From Rickettsiales bacterium (GTDB taxonomy: Bacteria > Pseudomonadota > Alphaproteobacteria > Rickettsiales > Midichloriaceae): DNA of 64,000 bases. Below are positions 44,155 through 52,711 of the stretch, in pieces. How positions within the stretch are numbered: the first letter of the stretch is position 1; every line of letters begins with the position of its first letter. The notes beneath the pieces were generated by a model. The model did not search any database and was not told the DNA's origin. It worked only from the letters and a program-made list of their open reading frames with translations. A program made the position numbers and the translations under genes. The stretch is from positions 62,308 to 126,307 of the forward strand of contig JALQUO010000002.1 in assembly GCA_023263785.1 (NCBI GenBank), read 5' to 3'.

Positions 44155-45222
44155 TCACTTGACTTCTATTGTTGCCTGTAATGCTCCTGCCTGTTGAATT
44201 GTCTTTAGAATTGCAATGAGGTCTTGAGGAGAGACACCAAGAGAATTTAACCCCTGTACAAGATCACTAAGAGTTGCCTGTGATTCAAGTGTTGCAAGCT
44301 TCGTTCCTGGCATACTTTGTTCATTCTCACCATCATCTAGGAACATCTGTAGCTTCTCAGTATCGGAAACCTTTAGAACTAGATTACCTTGTGCTACAGC
44401 AACTTTACTTATTCTAACATTCTCACCTATAACGACTGTACCTGTAGCTTCATCTATCACGATCTTTGCAACTGTATCAGGATCAACTGTCAACCCTTCT
44501 ATATCTGCAAGAAAATCTAAGACATTGTTTCTGTATTCTAATGGGACTCTAACAACAACTGTACCAGGATCTTTAGCGCTTGCAAATTCATCACGAAGCT
44601 GTGCATTAATTGCTGTAGCAACTATCCTAGCTGTTGTTATATCTGGGTTCTTGAGAGCGAGTTTAACCTCATTAAGAGAATTCATATCAAAACCAATGCT
44701 TTGTTCAACTACAGCACCGTTAGCAATGTATCCTGAGGTAGGAGTTGGTTTGTTCTTTGTTTGATCCATTGTTGCTGGTGCACCTATTGAGATTTGTCCT
44801 TGTGCAATACCATAGACTTGTCCATCAGCACCAACAAGCGGAGTTGCTAGAAGATTACCTCCTTTTAGACTCTTTGCATCACCCATTGTACTAACTTGTA
44901 CTGACATGAGATTCCCTGGGTGTGCAAAAGGAGGCAGGTTTGCTGTAACCATAACTGCTGCAACATTCCTAGTGTTTAAATTATTTATATTTGTTGTAGA
45001 TACACCCATCTTGTTCAAATGGTTTATGAGGCTGTTTTGTGTGAAGCCAGAGTTCCTAAGGTTATCTCCTGTTCCTTGTAACCCTACAACGAGTCCATAT
45101 CCAACAAGTGCATTTTCTCTGACGCCTTCAAAGTAAACTATATCCTTTATCCTAGAATAGGCACTAGCCTCATATATTGGCGTTGCTGTCAGAAGGCTAA
45201 GTATAACAGCTAATTTTTTCAT
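44155..45222 (-). CDS. flgI: Flagellar P-ring protein FlgI
   Basis: Periplasmic ring around the flagellar rod, exported by Sec. A signal peptide is present (MKKLAVILSLLTATPIYEASA, cleavage near ASA). The mature start SRIKDIVYFEGVRENALVGY and GLVVGLQGTGDNLRNSGFTQ are diagnostic, as are NVAAVMVTANLPPFAHPG and the C-terminal TLSDLVQGLNSLGVSP. The 355 residues are normal. flgA and flgJ, its usual neighbours, are absent. Presence of both FlgI and FlgH implies an outer-membrane-crossing flagellum. Confidence 0.96.
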   Translation of the reverse strand: MKKLAVILSLLTATPIYEASAYSRIKDIVYFEGVRENALVGYGLVVGLQGTGDNLRNSGFTQNSLINHLNKMGVSTTNINNLNTRNVAAVMVTANLPPFAHPGNLMSVQVSTMGDAKSLKGGNLLATPLVGADGQVYGIAQGQISIGAPATMDQTKNKPTPTSGYIANGAVVEQSIGFDMNSLNEVKLALKNPDITTARIVATAINAQLRDEFASAKDPGTVVVRVPLEYRNNVLDFLADIEGLTVDPDTVAKIVIDEATGTVVIGENVRISKVAVAQGNLVLKVSDTEKLQMFLDDGENEQSMPGTKLATLESQATLSDLVQGLNSLGVSPQDLIAILKTIQQAGALQATIEVK

Positions 45223-45306
45223 GTTAAAAAAATGATTATATTATTTGTATGAAATTCTTGGAGAGAATATATCATGTAATGAAAGCAAGTACCATCATTG
45301 AATTAT

Positions 45307-45597
45307 ATGGAGCATATTTTAATTTTTGTAAAGGTTTTTCCTCAGAGTAGATTTGATGCTATAGAAAAGCTTTTAATAAATGGAGAAAATTTATCTGCTA
45401 TTGTCAGAGTAACAGCTACACCAGAGAAAAATAAAGCTAACAAGGCTGTAGTTAAAATTCTTTCTAAACATTTTAAGATCAGTAAGTCATCATTTGATCT
45501 AATAAAGGGGGATACGTGCAGAAACAAAATTTTTCGTGTAAATAATGTTGATAGTAATTTTTTAAATCAATTTGAGGAAATAAAAGATGACATATGA
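45307..45597 (+). CDS. DUF167 (YggU) family protein
   Basis: Small conserved protein of unknown function. The core shows the family pattern: FVKVFPQSRFDAIE at the N-terminus, then ATPEKNKANKAVVKILSKHF and FDLIKGDTCRNKIFRV, matching the GxxNxAL...SRxK arrangement of DUF167 loosely (EKNKANKAV for DGKANKAL). From the ATG at 45307 it is 96 residues; a TTG at 45298 would add three. It overlaps hemA by 11 bases, so the two are probably co-translated. Confidence 0.82.
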   Translation: MEHILIFVKVFPQSRFDAIEKLLINGENLSAIVRVTATPEKNKANKAVVKILSKHFKISKSSFDLIKGDTCRNKIFRVNNVDSNFLNQFEEIKDDI

Positions 45598-46762
45598 GAA
45601 GCTGTTTTGTGATGCAATACAAAAAATAAAAGAAGAAAACAGATACAGGATCTTTACTTCTCTAAACTACAATTCATTTCCTATAGCTTATGCACCAACT
45701 CTCAAGAAAGAAGTTGTTGTTTGGTGTAGTAATAACTATCTTGGAATGAGTCAACATCCACAAGTCATCAAGGCATTATGTGATAGCGCTACATCTGTAG
45801 GTGTGAGTGCAGGTGGTACTAGGAATATCTCAGGAACACATGGCGCTGTAGATGAATTGGAGAAAGAGTTGGCAGACCTTCATAGTAAAGAAAAAGCTTT
45901 AGTTTTTACATCAGGATACGTTGCAAATCAGTCTGCAATAGGAGCTATAGGTAAGATAATGCCTGAGTGTATTATTTTTTCAGATGCAGATAACCACGCA
46001 TCTATTATCCATGGGATTAGAGAGAGTAAGCTTCAGAAGGAAATCTTCAGACACAATGATATGGATCATCTTAGAGATCTCATATCAAAATACCCAAATG
46101 ACAAACCAAAGCTAATCATCTTTGAATCGGTTTATTCAATGAGTGGAACAATTGCACCCTTCAAAGAAATTATTGCAATTTCAAAAGAATTTAATGCAAT
46201 AACCTATGTTGATGAGGTCCATGCAGTTGGCATGTATGGATCTGAAGGGCAGGGCCTAGCATCAGTTTATGGATGTGATCAAGATATAGATATAATTCAA
46301 GGCACATTAGGTAAAGCTTATGGTGTTATAGGCGGGTATATAGCTGCTAAGGAGTACATAGTGGATGCGATAAGAAGCATTGCTCCTGGGTTTATTTTTA
46401 CAACTACTCTTCCACCATGTATAGCTGCAGCTGCAACATCAAGCATCAGATACCTTAGGAGTAGCTCTGCTGAGAGAGATAAACATCAAGAGATTGTAAA
46501 AAAAACAAAGGAAAAATTGTATGCTTCAGGCATAAATATCATACAGAATAATACACATATAATACCAGTAATGATAGGAGATCCAGATATTTCTAAAAAG
46601 GTTTCAATAAGTTTATTGAATGATTATGGAATATATGTTCAAAACATTAATTACCCAACAGTGCCAAAGGGTAGGGAGAGGCTAAGGATCACCCCAACAC
46701 CATTCCATACTGAGAAGATGTTGGAAGATTTGGTAAATGCACTTAAGCAGTTACTTCAGTAG
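45587..46762 (+). CDS. hemA: 5-aminolevulinate synthase
   Basis: PLP enzyme that condenses glycine and succinyl-CoA to 5-aminolevulinate, the first step of haem synthesis in alphaproteobacteria and mitochondria (C4 route). The 391 residues show NNYLGMSQHP, GGTRNISGTHGAVDELE, the substrate loop SDADNHASIIHGIR, VDEVHAVGMYG with the PLP-ring Asp, and the Schiff-base lysine in TLGKAYGVIGGY. Complete. It overlaps the DUF167 gene by 11 bases upstream and the convergent ABC-type gene by 20 bases downstream. Confidence 0.96.
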   Translation: MTYEKLFCDAIQKIKEENRYRIFTSLNYNSFPIAYAPTLKKEVVVWCSNNYLGMSQHPQVIKALCDSATSVGVSAGGTRNISGTHGAVDELEKELADLHSKEKALVFTSGYVANQSAIGAIGKIMPECIIFSDADNHASIIHGIRESKLQKEIFRHNDMDHLRDLISKYPNDKPKLIIFESVYSMSGTIAPFKEIIAISKEFNAITYVDEVHAVGMYGSEGQGLASVYGCDQDIDIIQGTLGKAYGVIGGYIAAKEYIVDAIRSIAPGFIFTTTLPPCIAAAATSSIRYLRSSSAERDKHQEIVKKTKEKLYASGINIIQNNTHIIPVMIGDPDISKKVSISLLNDYGIYVQNINYPTVPKGRERLRITPTPFHTEKMLEDLVNALKQLLQ

Positions 46763-49019
46763 AGATTATTTCCTTGAAAGGATCAAAAGCCTCTGTTGTA
46801 AGTGCTTCAGTATCAAAAGATGGCATATGATCAACATAACCAGTTTTAGGATCTGTAAGATTATGTGTTCCATCTCCATTTAGATGAATTCTATGATCAT
46901 ACTGATCTAGTTGTGCTTGGTGTTCAACTGAAACAACAATTGCTTTAGATGGTAATGATTCTTTAAGGGTTTTCATAACTAACCCTTTTGAGCTTGAACT
47001 GAATCCTGCAGAGCTCATACCTGAATCCAATCCATTAAATACTTCATCTATCAGCACAAGGACAGGACCAACTGAATTCTTTGCCATTGCGATTGCATTG
47101 TCATGAGATGAACCTTTAGATACTTGTTCATTATATATATCTAACATACCAGTTTCTTTCATGATTCTTACAATCAATCCAGTTAGAGCCATTTTCTTCT
47201 GCTGACCACCACTAGTTACTGAATATATATCTCCTTCGATCTCAAATAAACGAGATAGTAATCCTGTTTCAAGATATTCTTGTCCTTCTGCAGAATTTCT
47301 TGAGAATCCCTCCATCTTTAACATAAGTTCTTCGACTAATGTTTTGTATGAAACTCTTTCTGCCTCAGTTGTAACCATCGGGTATAGAATAGCCTCCATA
47401 ATACTTACCATATAAGGGAAGTTATTGTTTTGAGTTAACATATAAATCTGAGGTCTCCCATCATCAGTTGTTTTAGGATAGAATGCATCACCTTTTATTT
47501 CAATTGCTTCAGCAAAATTAGGTAAACCACGGAGAGTACTCATGAGAGTAGTTTTACCGCAACCACTCTTACCTGTTAAAAGATACCACTCTCCACTCTT
47601 TAGGAATAAATTATCCATATGAAGCTTCTCAACACCATTAATTTTTATATCAAAATCCTTAAGATATATACCTTGCATTTGATCGTATAGATGACTTTTA
47701 TAGCTTACATATGAAGTGTTTTGAACTGTCTCTAAAAACTTATATAATGAGGCTAATTTCCTTAAACTTGGTTCAAAACGTGTTACATCAGATAAACCTA
47801 ATAAACTGGCTGAGAAGTTCATCTTCCCTATTAAAACATCAAGGTTTAGTACTCCAAACGCTTCAATAATTGAGGAAACACCAGAATCAAGGATAGAAGA
47901 GAAATATAATAGCCCAACCTTCAACTGACTTAATGCAAGTTCAGAATTTAACTCCTGTTGTTTGACTATTAATTCATGAGTTTTATTTGAATAATATGGC
48001 AAACCTGAACGTTCAACAATTGTCCTTGGATTGTTAGTTAAATTGGTTTTTATTTTTGAACCAGCTGTTTCATAGTCTTTCAACTGCATAATTTTATCAG
48101 TGTTATCCGATGCATTATAAAGCTCTCCAATAAGATTTCTTAAATTGAACAAAGGCAAGACTCCTTTATTTGAATTAAAGACATTATTAATGTTTATCAT
48201 GCCAGAGTTTAAAAGCATTGTACTCAAAAGCATACCAGAGCTTTCAATGCTGATGCTATCAAGATCATGTACTGTATCCGAATATTTCTTTTCAGATGAG
48301 GTCTTTAATAATGATATTGGAGAATCAAGTATTGCAGCATTTTTTTCATGTATTTTTTGCAAACCTTTACTACTTATGGCAAGGCTTACAAAAATGTTAC
48401 CTAATAATTTTAGAATTGGTTGTATTAATAATTTTAGAATTGGTTGTATTGGTGCGAGAGCTTCTTGTACAGCAGGTGTTTGATTTTCAAAAAATATGTC
48501 AGCCGATTTTTCAAAGATGGTTTGAGTAAAAATTGCAGTTTTTGGATTTACAGCACCATCAGTAATGTACTCAATCTCATCCATATTCTTATTGAGTTTA
48601 AGCTGCATATCCCTCATTGTTCCTATTAACCCTTTACTACCAGTAAAATATTCCTGTACATATTTTGTACCTAATAAAATAAGTCCTAGGGGTGAAATAC
48701 CCCCTCTATGTGATGGAACACAATCGATTGCACATGCAATGTCCGTAAAGTAATGTTTGCTTGTAAAGCCACCCTGCATCAAAAAATCATCTATAACAGT
48801 TGTAATGCCATAAAGTACAGGTTTGTTTAGATCATCTGCTAAGTTGGGACTAAATTGATTAGATCCATCTCTGTATAATTTTGCAACACCACTCATCATG
48901 ACAGACATTTGTAATCCATTAAGGAAAGGATTTTTGTATTCCTGTTGTGCTGCTTTATAGTTCAGATATTGTGAAAAAAAGCTTGTAGATATCTTAAATA
49001 ATTCGTTTCTAGAGATCAT
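46743..49019 (-). CDS. Atypical ABC ATPase with long N-terminal region
   Basis: A 758-residue protein. The C-terminal ~270 residues are an ABC ATPase: Walker A GKSGCGKTTL (~480), FPYMVSIMEAILYP after the Q-loop as in the SbmA/YddA/ABCD group, signature TSGGQQKK (~601), Walker B VLVLIDEVFNGLDSG (~652) and H-loop VVSVEHQAQ. About 28 extra residues lie between signature and Walker B (around KETGMLDIYNEQVSKG), where ABC proteins normally have ~20 in total. The N-terminal ~450 residues are only mildly hydrophobic and no clear set of six membrane helices is visible, so a transporter role is not certain. Residues ~191-206 are a perfect tandem duplication of IQPILKLL. It overlaps hemA by 20 bases. 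Confidence 0.75.
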   Translation of the reverse strand: MISRNELFKISTSFFSQYLNYKAAQQEYKNPFLNGLQMSVMMSGVAKLYRDGSNQFSPNLADDLNKPVLYGITTVIDDFLMQGGFTSKHYFTDIACAIDCVPSHRGGISPLGLILLGTKYVQEYFTGSKGLIGTMRDMQLKLNKNMDEIEYITDGAVNPKTAIFTQTIFEKSADIFFENQTPAVQEALAPIQPILKLLIQPILKLLGNIFVSLAISSKGLQKIHEKNAAILDSPISLLKTSSEKKYSDTVHDLDSISIESSGMLLSTMLLNSGMININNVFNSNKGVLPLFNLRNLIGELYNASDNTDKIMQLKDYETAGSKIKTNLTNNPRTIVERSGLPYYSNKTHELIVKQQELNSELALSQLKVGLLYFSSILDSGVSSIIEAFGVLNLDVLIGKMNFSASLLGLSDVTRFEPSLRKLASLYKFLETVQNTSYVSYKSHLYDQMQGIYLKDFDIKINGVEKLHMDNLFLKSGEWYLLTGKSGCGKTTLMSTLRGLPNFAEAIEIKGDAFYPKTTDDGRPQIYMLTQNNNFPYMVSIMEAILYPMVTTEAERVSYKTLVEELMLKMEGFSRNSAEGQEYLETGLLSRLFEIEGDIYSVTSGGQQKKMALTGLIVRIMKETGMLDIYNEQVSKGSSHDNAIAMAKNSVGPVLVLIDEVFNGLDSGMSSAGFSSSSKGLVMKTLKESLPSKAIVVSVEHQAQLDQYDHRIHLNGDGTHNLTDPKTGYVDHMPSFDTEALTTEAFDPFKEIISTEVTA
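48402..48449. repeat. 24-bp perfect tandem duplication inside the ABC gene
   Basis: Two adjacent identical 24-base units (48402-48425 and 48426-48449) encode IQPILKLL twice, in frame. The identity at every base indicates a recent duplication. Confidence 0.9.
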
Positions 49020-49192
49020 GAATTTATTAGTTTTTGGTTGTTTAATGATTTTTTATCCCTGTTTTTATTCTCTAATAGAATTATTACAGTTTTATTAAAA
49101 TGTCATGCAATTACTATAATTTTTTTATCTCCTCTTTATTTTTATGGATTAGCCTTTTCATAAATCTCTTGGTATAAACAAGAAAAAAATCA

Positions 49193-50449
49193 ATGACTGT
49201 AGAAGTTATAACTTTTGGCTGTAGACTGAACGCTTATGAGAGTGAAGTTATCAAGAAAAAGGCTTCAGACAATGGTCTAGGAGATGTTTTCATAATCAAT
49301 AGCTGCTCTGTTACAAGTGAGGCAGAAAGACAGTTAAGACAAGAAATTAGGCGACTGAAGAGGGGCAATCCTGAGAAGAAAATTGTTATTACTGGTTGTG
49401 CTGCACAAGTTAATCCTGACAAATATAATGCAATGTCAGAAGTATATGCAGTAATAGGTAATGTAGAAAAGCTGAACGATGATGCCTATGCAAAAATTGG
49501 AGAATCAATAGGAAAGCAACAAGAAAAAGCTGCAAAGATTGTAAGTGATATAATGGAGGAGAAATCTCTGCAGACAGCAATTGTTGAGAAATTCGATGGA
49601 AAGGTACGAGGATATCTTCAAGCACAGGCAGGATGTAATCACAGATGTACTTTTTGTATAATTCCTTATGGTAGAGGAAATAGTCGCAGCACACCATTTC
49701 AAGCAGTTTTTGAACAAGCTAAGAGTTTAGTTGAAAATGGTTATAAGGAACTTGTCATAACTGGTGTTGACATAACTGACTATGGACTTGATTTGCCAGG
49801 GAAACCAACTCTAGGGCAGCTAGTCAAAAGACTTTTAAAATATCTACCAGATCTACCTAGAATAAGATTGTCATCAATAGATGTTGCTGAAGTAGATAAT
49901 GACCTGATGGATCTGATTGCTAATGAGCCAAGATTCATGCCTCATCTTCACTTGAGTCTTCAGGCTGGAGATAACATGATTCTAAAGAGAATGAAGAGAA
50001 GACATTCACGAGAGCAAATATTTGATTTTTGTAAAAAAGTTCTGGAATTACGTCCAAATGCAGCATTTGGAGCAGACATCATAGCTGGTTTCCCAACTGA
50101 AACTGATGAAATGTTTAAAAACACCTATGATTTATTGGAAGAAATTGGTAAGATCATTCATCTGCACATATTTCCTTATTCTGAAAGAGATGGTACTCCA
50201 GCAGCAAGGATGCCACAGGTTGATAAGAAAATCAGAAAGGAAAGAGCAGCAGAGCTAAGAAGATTAGGTAACAAGTTACTGCACAAACACATAGAGTCTC
50301 AAATTGGTAATGAGATAAGTGTTTTAGTTGAAAATGAGGGGCTTGGACGTTCGGAAGATTTTTGTGTTGTAAAACTTGATACTAGTGATTTAGGGGCTAT
50401 ATACAGGTGCTTTGTTAAGGGGTTTGATAAAGGAAAAATTATTGTATGA
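49193..50449 (+). CDS. mtaB: tRNA t6A37 methylthiotransferase MtaB
   Basis: Radical SAM enzyme that converts t6A37 to ms2t6A37 in tRNAs reading ANN codons. The 418 residues contain the N-terminal UPF0004 domain with its cluster cysteines (FGCRLNAYES, NSCSVTSEAE, ITGCAAQV), the radical SAM motif CNHRCTFC within QAGCNHRCTFCIIPYGRG, and a C-terminal TRAM domain. The FGCRLNAYE start and NPDK phrase favour MtaB over MiaB. Followed 9 bases later by an ABC permease gene. Confidence 0.92.
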   Translation: MTVEVITFGCRLNAYESEVIKKKASDNGLGDVFIINSCSVTSEAERQLRQEIRRLKRGNPEKKIVITGCAAQVNPDKYNAMSEVYAVIGNVEKLNDDAYAKIGESIGKQQEKAAKIVSDIMEEKSLQTAIVEKFDGKVRGYLQAQAGCNHRCTFCIIPYGRGNSRSTPFQAVFEQAKSLVENGYKELVITGVDITDYGLDLPGKPTLGQLVKRLLKYLPDLPRIRLSSIDVAEVDNDLMDLIANEPRFMPHLHLSLQAGDNMILKRMKRRHSREQIFDFCKKVLELRPNAAFGADIIAGFPTETDEMFKNTYDLLEEIGKIIHLHIFPYSERDGTPAARMPQVDKKIRKERAAELRRLGNKLLHKHIESQIGNEISVLVENEGLGRSEDFCVVKLDTSDLGAIYRCFVKGFDKGKIIV

Positions 50450-50458
50450 AATGATAAG

Positions 50459-51091
50459 ATGACTGTTACTGATTTCATGTTTATTTTTGGAGGGATTGTA
50501 AAAACTCTGAAATATACAACAATTTCCTTGGTTCTTGGATGTATTTTTGCAATACCTATCTCTGTGATGCTAATATGTAGATTTAGGTTTGCATGTTGCA
50601 TCGCAAAACTCTATATATCCGTTGTTACCAGCATACCTTTATTACTACAACTGAGCTTTTGCTACTTTGTTTTTCCTGAAATTACTGGTTTTGAACAATC
50701 AATCGTTGCAACATCTTTAGCTCTCTCTGTTTACACAAGTGCACAGGTTGCTTGTATTGTAAGGGATTCAATAAATTGTTTTGATAAAGGACAATATTAT
50801 GCTGCAAAAGTTTTAGGAATAAAAAAGAGAGATATTATTGCTGATATAATTTTACCACAAGCAATAAAAGAAGTTGCCCCTAAGTTAGTAAATCAATCAG
50901 TTACTATCATTAAGGATTCAGCAATTATTGGATTTATAGGTGTTGCAGATTTAATGAGAAGATCTCAGATTATTGCTGTAAATGACAATAACTTTCTGAT
51001 CCCAATTTGTGTAGCTGGATTAATTTACTACACATTGATTTTGTTTGTAAAATCTTTATATGCTCTAATTTCACAAAATAAATCATTATAA
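50459..51091 (+). CDS. Polar amino-acid ABC transporter permease (HisM/GlnP type)
   Basis: Inner-membrane permease with about five helices in 210 residues. The N-terminal GGIVKTLKYTTISLVLG and the EAA-type cytoplasmic loop (YYAAKVLGIKKRDIIADIILPQA) are typical for the His/Glu/Gln/Arg group, where the loop contacts the ATPase. The binding protein and ATPase genes are not adjacent, so the transporter is split across the genome. The gene follows mtaB by 9 bases and overlaps the convergent gatA by 6 bases. Confidence 0.88.
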   Translation: MTVTDFMFIFGGIVKTLKYTTISLVLGCIFAIPISVMLICRFRFACCIAKLYISVVTSIPLLLQLSFCYFVFPEITGFEQSIVATSLALSVYTSAQVACIVRDSINCFDKGQYYAAKVLGIKKRDIIADIILPQAIKEVAPKLVNQSVTIIKDSAIIGFIGVADLMRRSQIIAVNDNNFLIPICVAGLIYYTLILFVKSLYALISQNKSL

Positions 51092-52549
51092 AGGCTTGAA
51101 GTTTGCTGCTACTTCGAGAGCTCTTCCAACACGTATGACCGACTCTTCATCAAAGTGTTTACCAATCACTTGTAAACCAAGTGGTAGACCATCTGTTAAA
51201 GTTGTGGGTACTGATATTGTAGGAAGCCCTGATAAGCTTGCAGGAATTGTGAAAATATCATTTAGATACATTTTTACTGGATCAGTTTGTTTCTCATTAA
51301 CCCCAAATGCTGGGGAAGGTGTTGTAGGTGTAAGTATTGCATCGACTGACTCAAAAACCTTTATAAAGTCATTATATATGAGTCTTCTGATTTGTTGTGC
51401 CTTTACGTAATATGCACCATATGCTGCAGCAGATAAAACATATGTCCCAATGAGTAGTCTTCTTTTGACTTCTCGACCGAATCCAACGGCTCTTGTTTCG
51501 GATATCATGTCATGGACTTCTTGTCCTTCTCTTTCGACTCTTAGTCCATATCTAACACCATCATATCTTGCGAGGTTAGATGATGCTTCTGCTGGTGCTA
51601 CTGTGTAGTATACAGGTAATGCATGTTTTGTGTTTGGAAGACTTATATCTACTATCTCAGCTCCTTGTGACTTTAGCCACTCCTTTCCTTGCTCCCAAGA
51701 TCTCAGTATATCTTCGCTTATTCCATCTACATTGTATTCTTTAGGGATTCCAATTTTCATTCCTTTGACCCCTTTATCAACAATACCAGGCCAGTCTGGT
51801 GTTGAAACATTTGCTGATGTTGAGTCTTTTGGATCATATCCACAGATAGCTTGAAGAACTAATGTCGCATCGTGTACAGATCTAGCAAAGGTACCAGCTT
51901 GATCCAATGAACTTGAGAATGCTATCATCCCCCAGCGAGAACATCTTCCATATGTTGGTTTTATTCCTACGATTCCACAGAATGCAGCTGGTTGCCTTAT
52001 AGAGCCTCCTGTATCACTTCCGAGTGACGCCATGCACATTTTCCCTGCCACTGCAGCAGCTGATCCGCCTGATGATCCACCAGGTACTAATTCATTCTCA
52101 GGACTTGATTTGGATCTCCAAGGATTTAAAACCTTTCCATAATAACTTGTCATGTTTGAAGAACCCATTGCGAACTCATCCATATTTGTTTTACCTATGC
52201 AAACTCCACCGTTCGCATACAGAAAAGATGTTACTGTTGATTCGTATTGCGGAATGAAATCCTTTAACATCTTTGAGCCACAAGTTGTTTGAACGCCTTC
52301 TGAGCAAAAAATATCCTTAACACCTATTGGTATACCCTCTATTATTCCTGCTGTGTTGTTCATTACTCTCTCATCAGATCTTTTTGCTTGCATCAATGCT
52401 ATTTCTGGCGTTGTGACTATAAATGCATTTAATTGATCATTTTGAGCTGCTTCTATATGTGCAGAAGTCAATTCAACACATGATATTTCTTTTTTTTCTA
52501 TAAGTTTCTTAGCTTCTACTATTGAAAGTTCTGTGAGTCTTGATGGCAT
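51086..52549 (-). CDS. gatA: Asp/Glu-tRNA amidotransferase subunit A
   Basis: Glutaminase/amidase subunit of GatCAB, which converts Glu-tRNA(Gln) and Asp-tRNA(Asn) to the correct amidated forms; alphaproteobacteria use this route for Gln. The 487 residues carry the amidase-signature triad: Lys in GIPIGVKDIFC, cis-Ser in PGGSSGGSAAAVA and the nucleophile Ser in GSDTGGSIRQPAAFCG. Complete. gatC, usually just upstream, is not visible as an ORF in the 162-base gap, and gatB is absent, so the operon is split. Confidence 0.95.
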   Translation of the reverse strand: MPSRLTELSIVEAKKLIEKKEISCVELTSAHIEAAQNDQLNAFIVTTPEIALMQAKRSDERVMNNTAGIIEGIPIGVKDIFCSEGVQTTCGSKMLKDFIPQYESTVTSFLYANGGVCIGKTNMDEFAMGSSNMTSYYGKVLNPWRSKSSPENELVPGGSSGGSAAAVAGKMCMASLGSDTGGSIRQPAAFCGIVGIKPTYGRCSRWGMIAFSSSLDQAGTFARSVHDATLVLQAICGYDPKDSTSANVSTPDWPGIVDKGVKGMKIGIPKEYNVDGISEDILRSWEQGKEWLKSQGAEIVDISLPNTKHALPVYYTVAPAEASSNLARYDGVRYGLRVEREGQEVHDMISETRAVGFGREVKRRLLIGTYVLSAAAYGAYYVKAQQIRRLIYNDFIKVFESVDAILTPTTPSPAFGVNEKQTDPVKMYLNDIFTIPASLSGLPTISVPTTLTDGLPLGLQVIGKHFDEESVIRVGRALEVAANFKPL

Positions 52550-52670
52550 TTGGTGTTTTTTTGTTTTATTGACTAGTGATACATTAAAACCTAAAAAATT
52601 GGAATATTTTTCAGATAGAATGTTTCTAAAAATCTTTAACTAAAAGGATATTTAAAAGTACATAAAAAGA

Positions 52671-52679
52671 TGTTATAAT
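52671..52679 (+). promoter_or_regulatory. Extended -10 promoter for the frameshifted unknown gene
   Basis: TGTTATAAT lies 33 bases before the ATG at 52712. No clear -35 is present. Retention of a good promoter suggests the broken gene may still be transcribed. Confidence 0.45.
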
Positions 52680-52711
52680 GTCAACTATAGGGCGAACAAA
52701 AATCAATTCAA

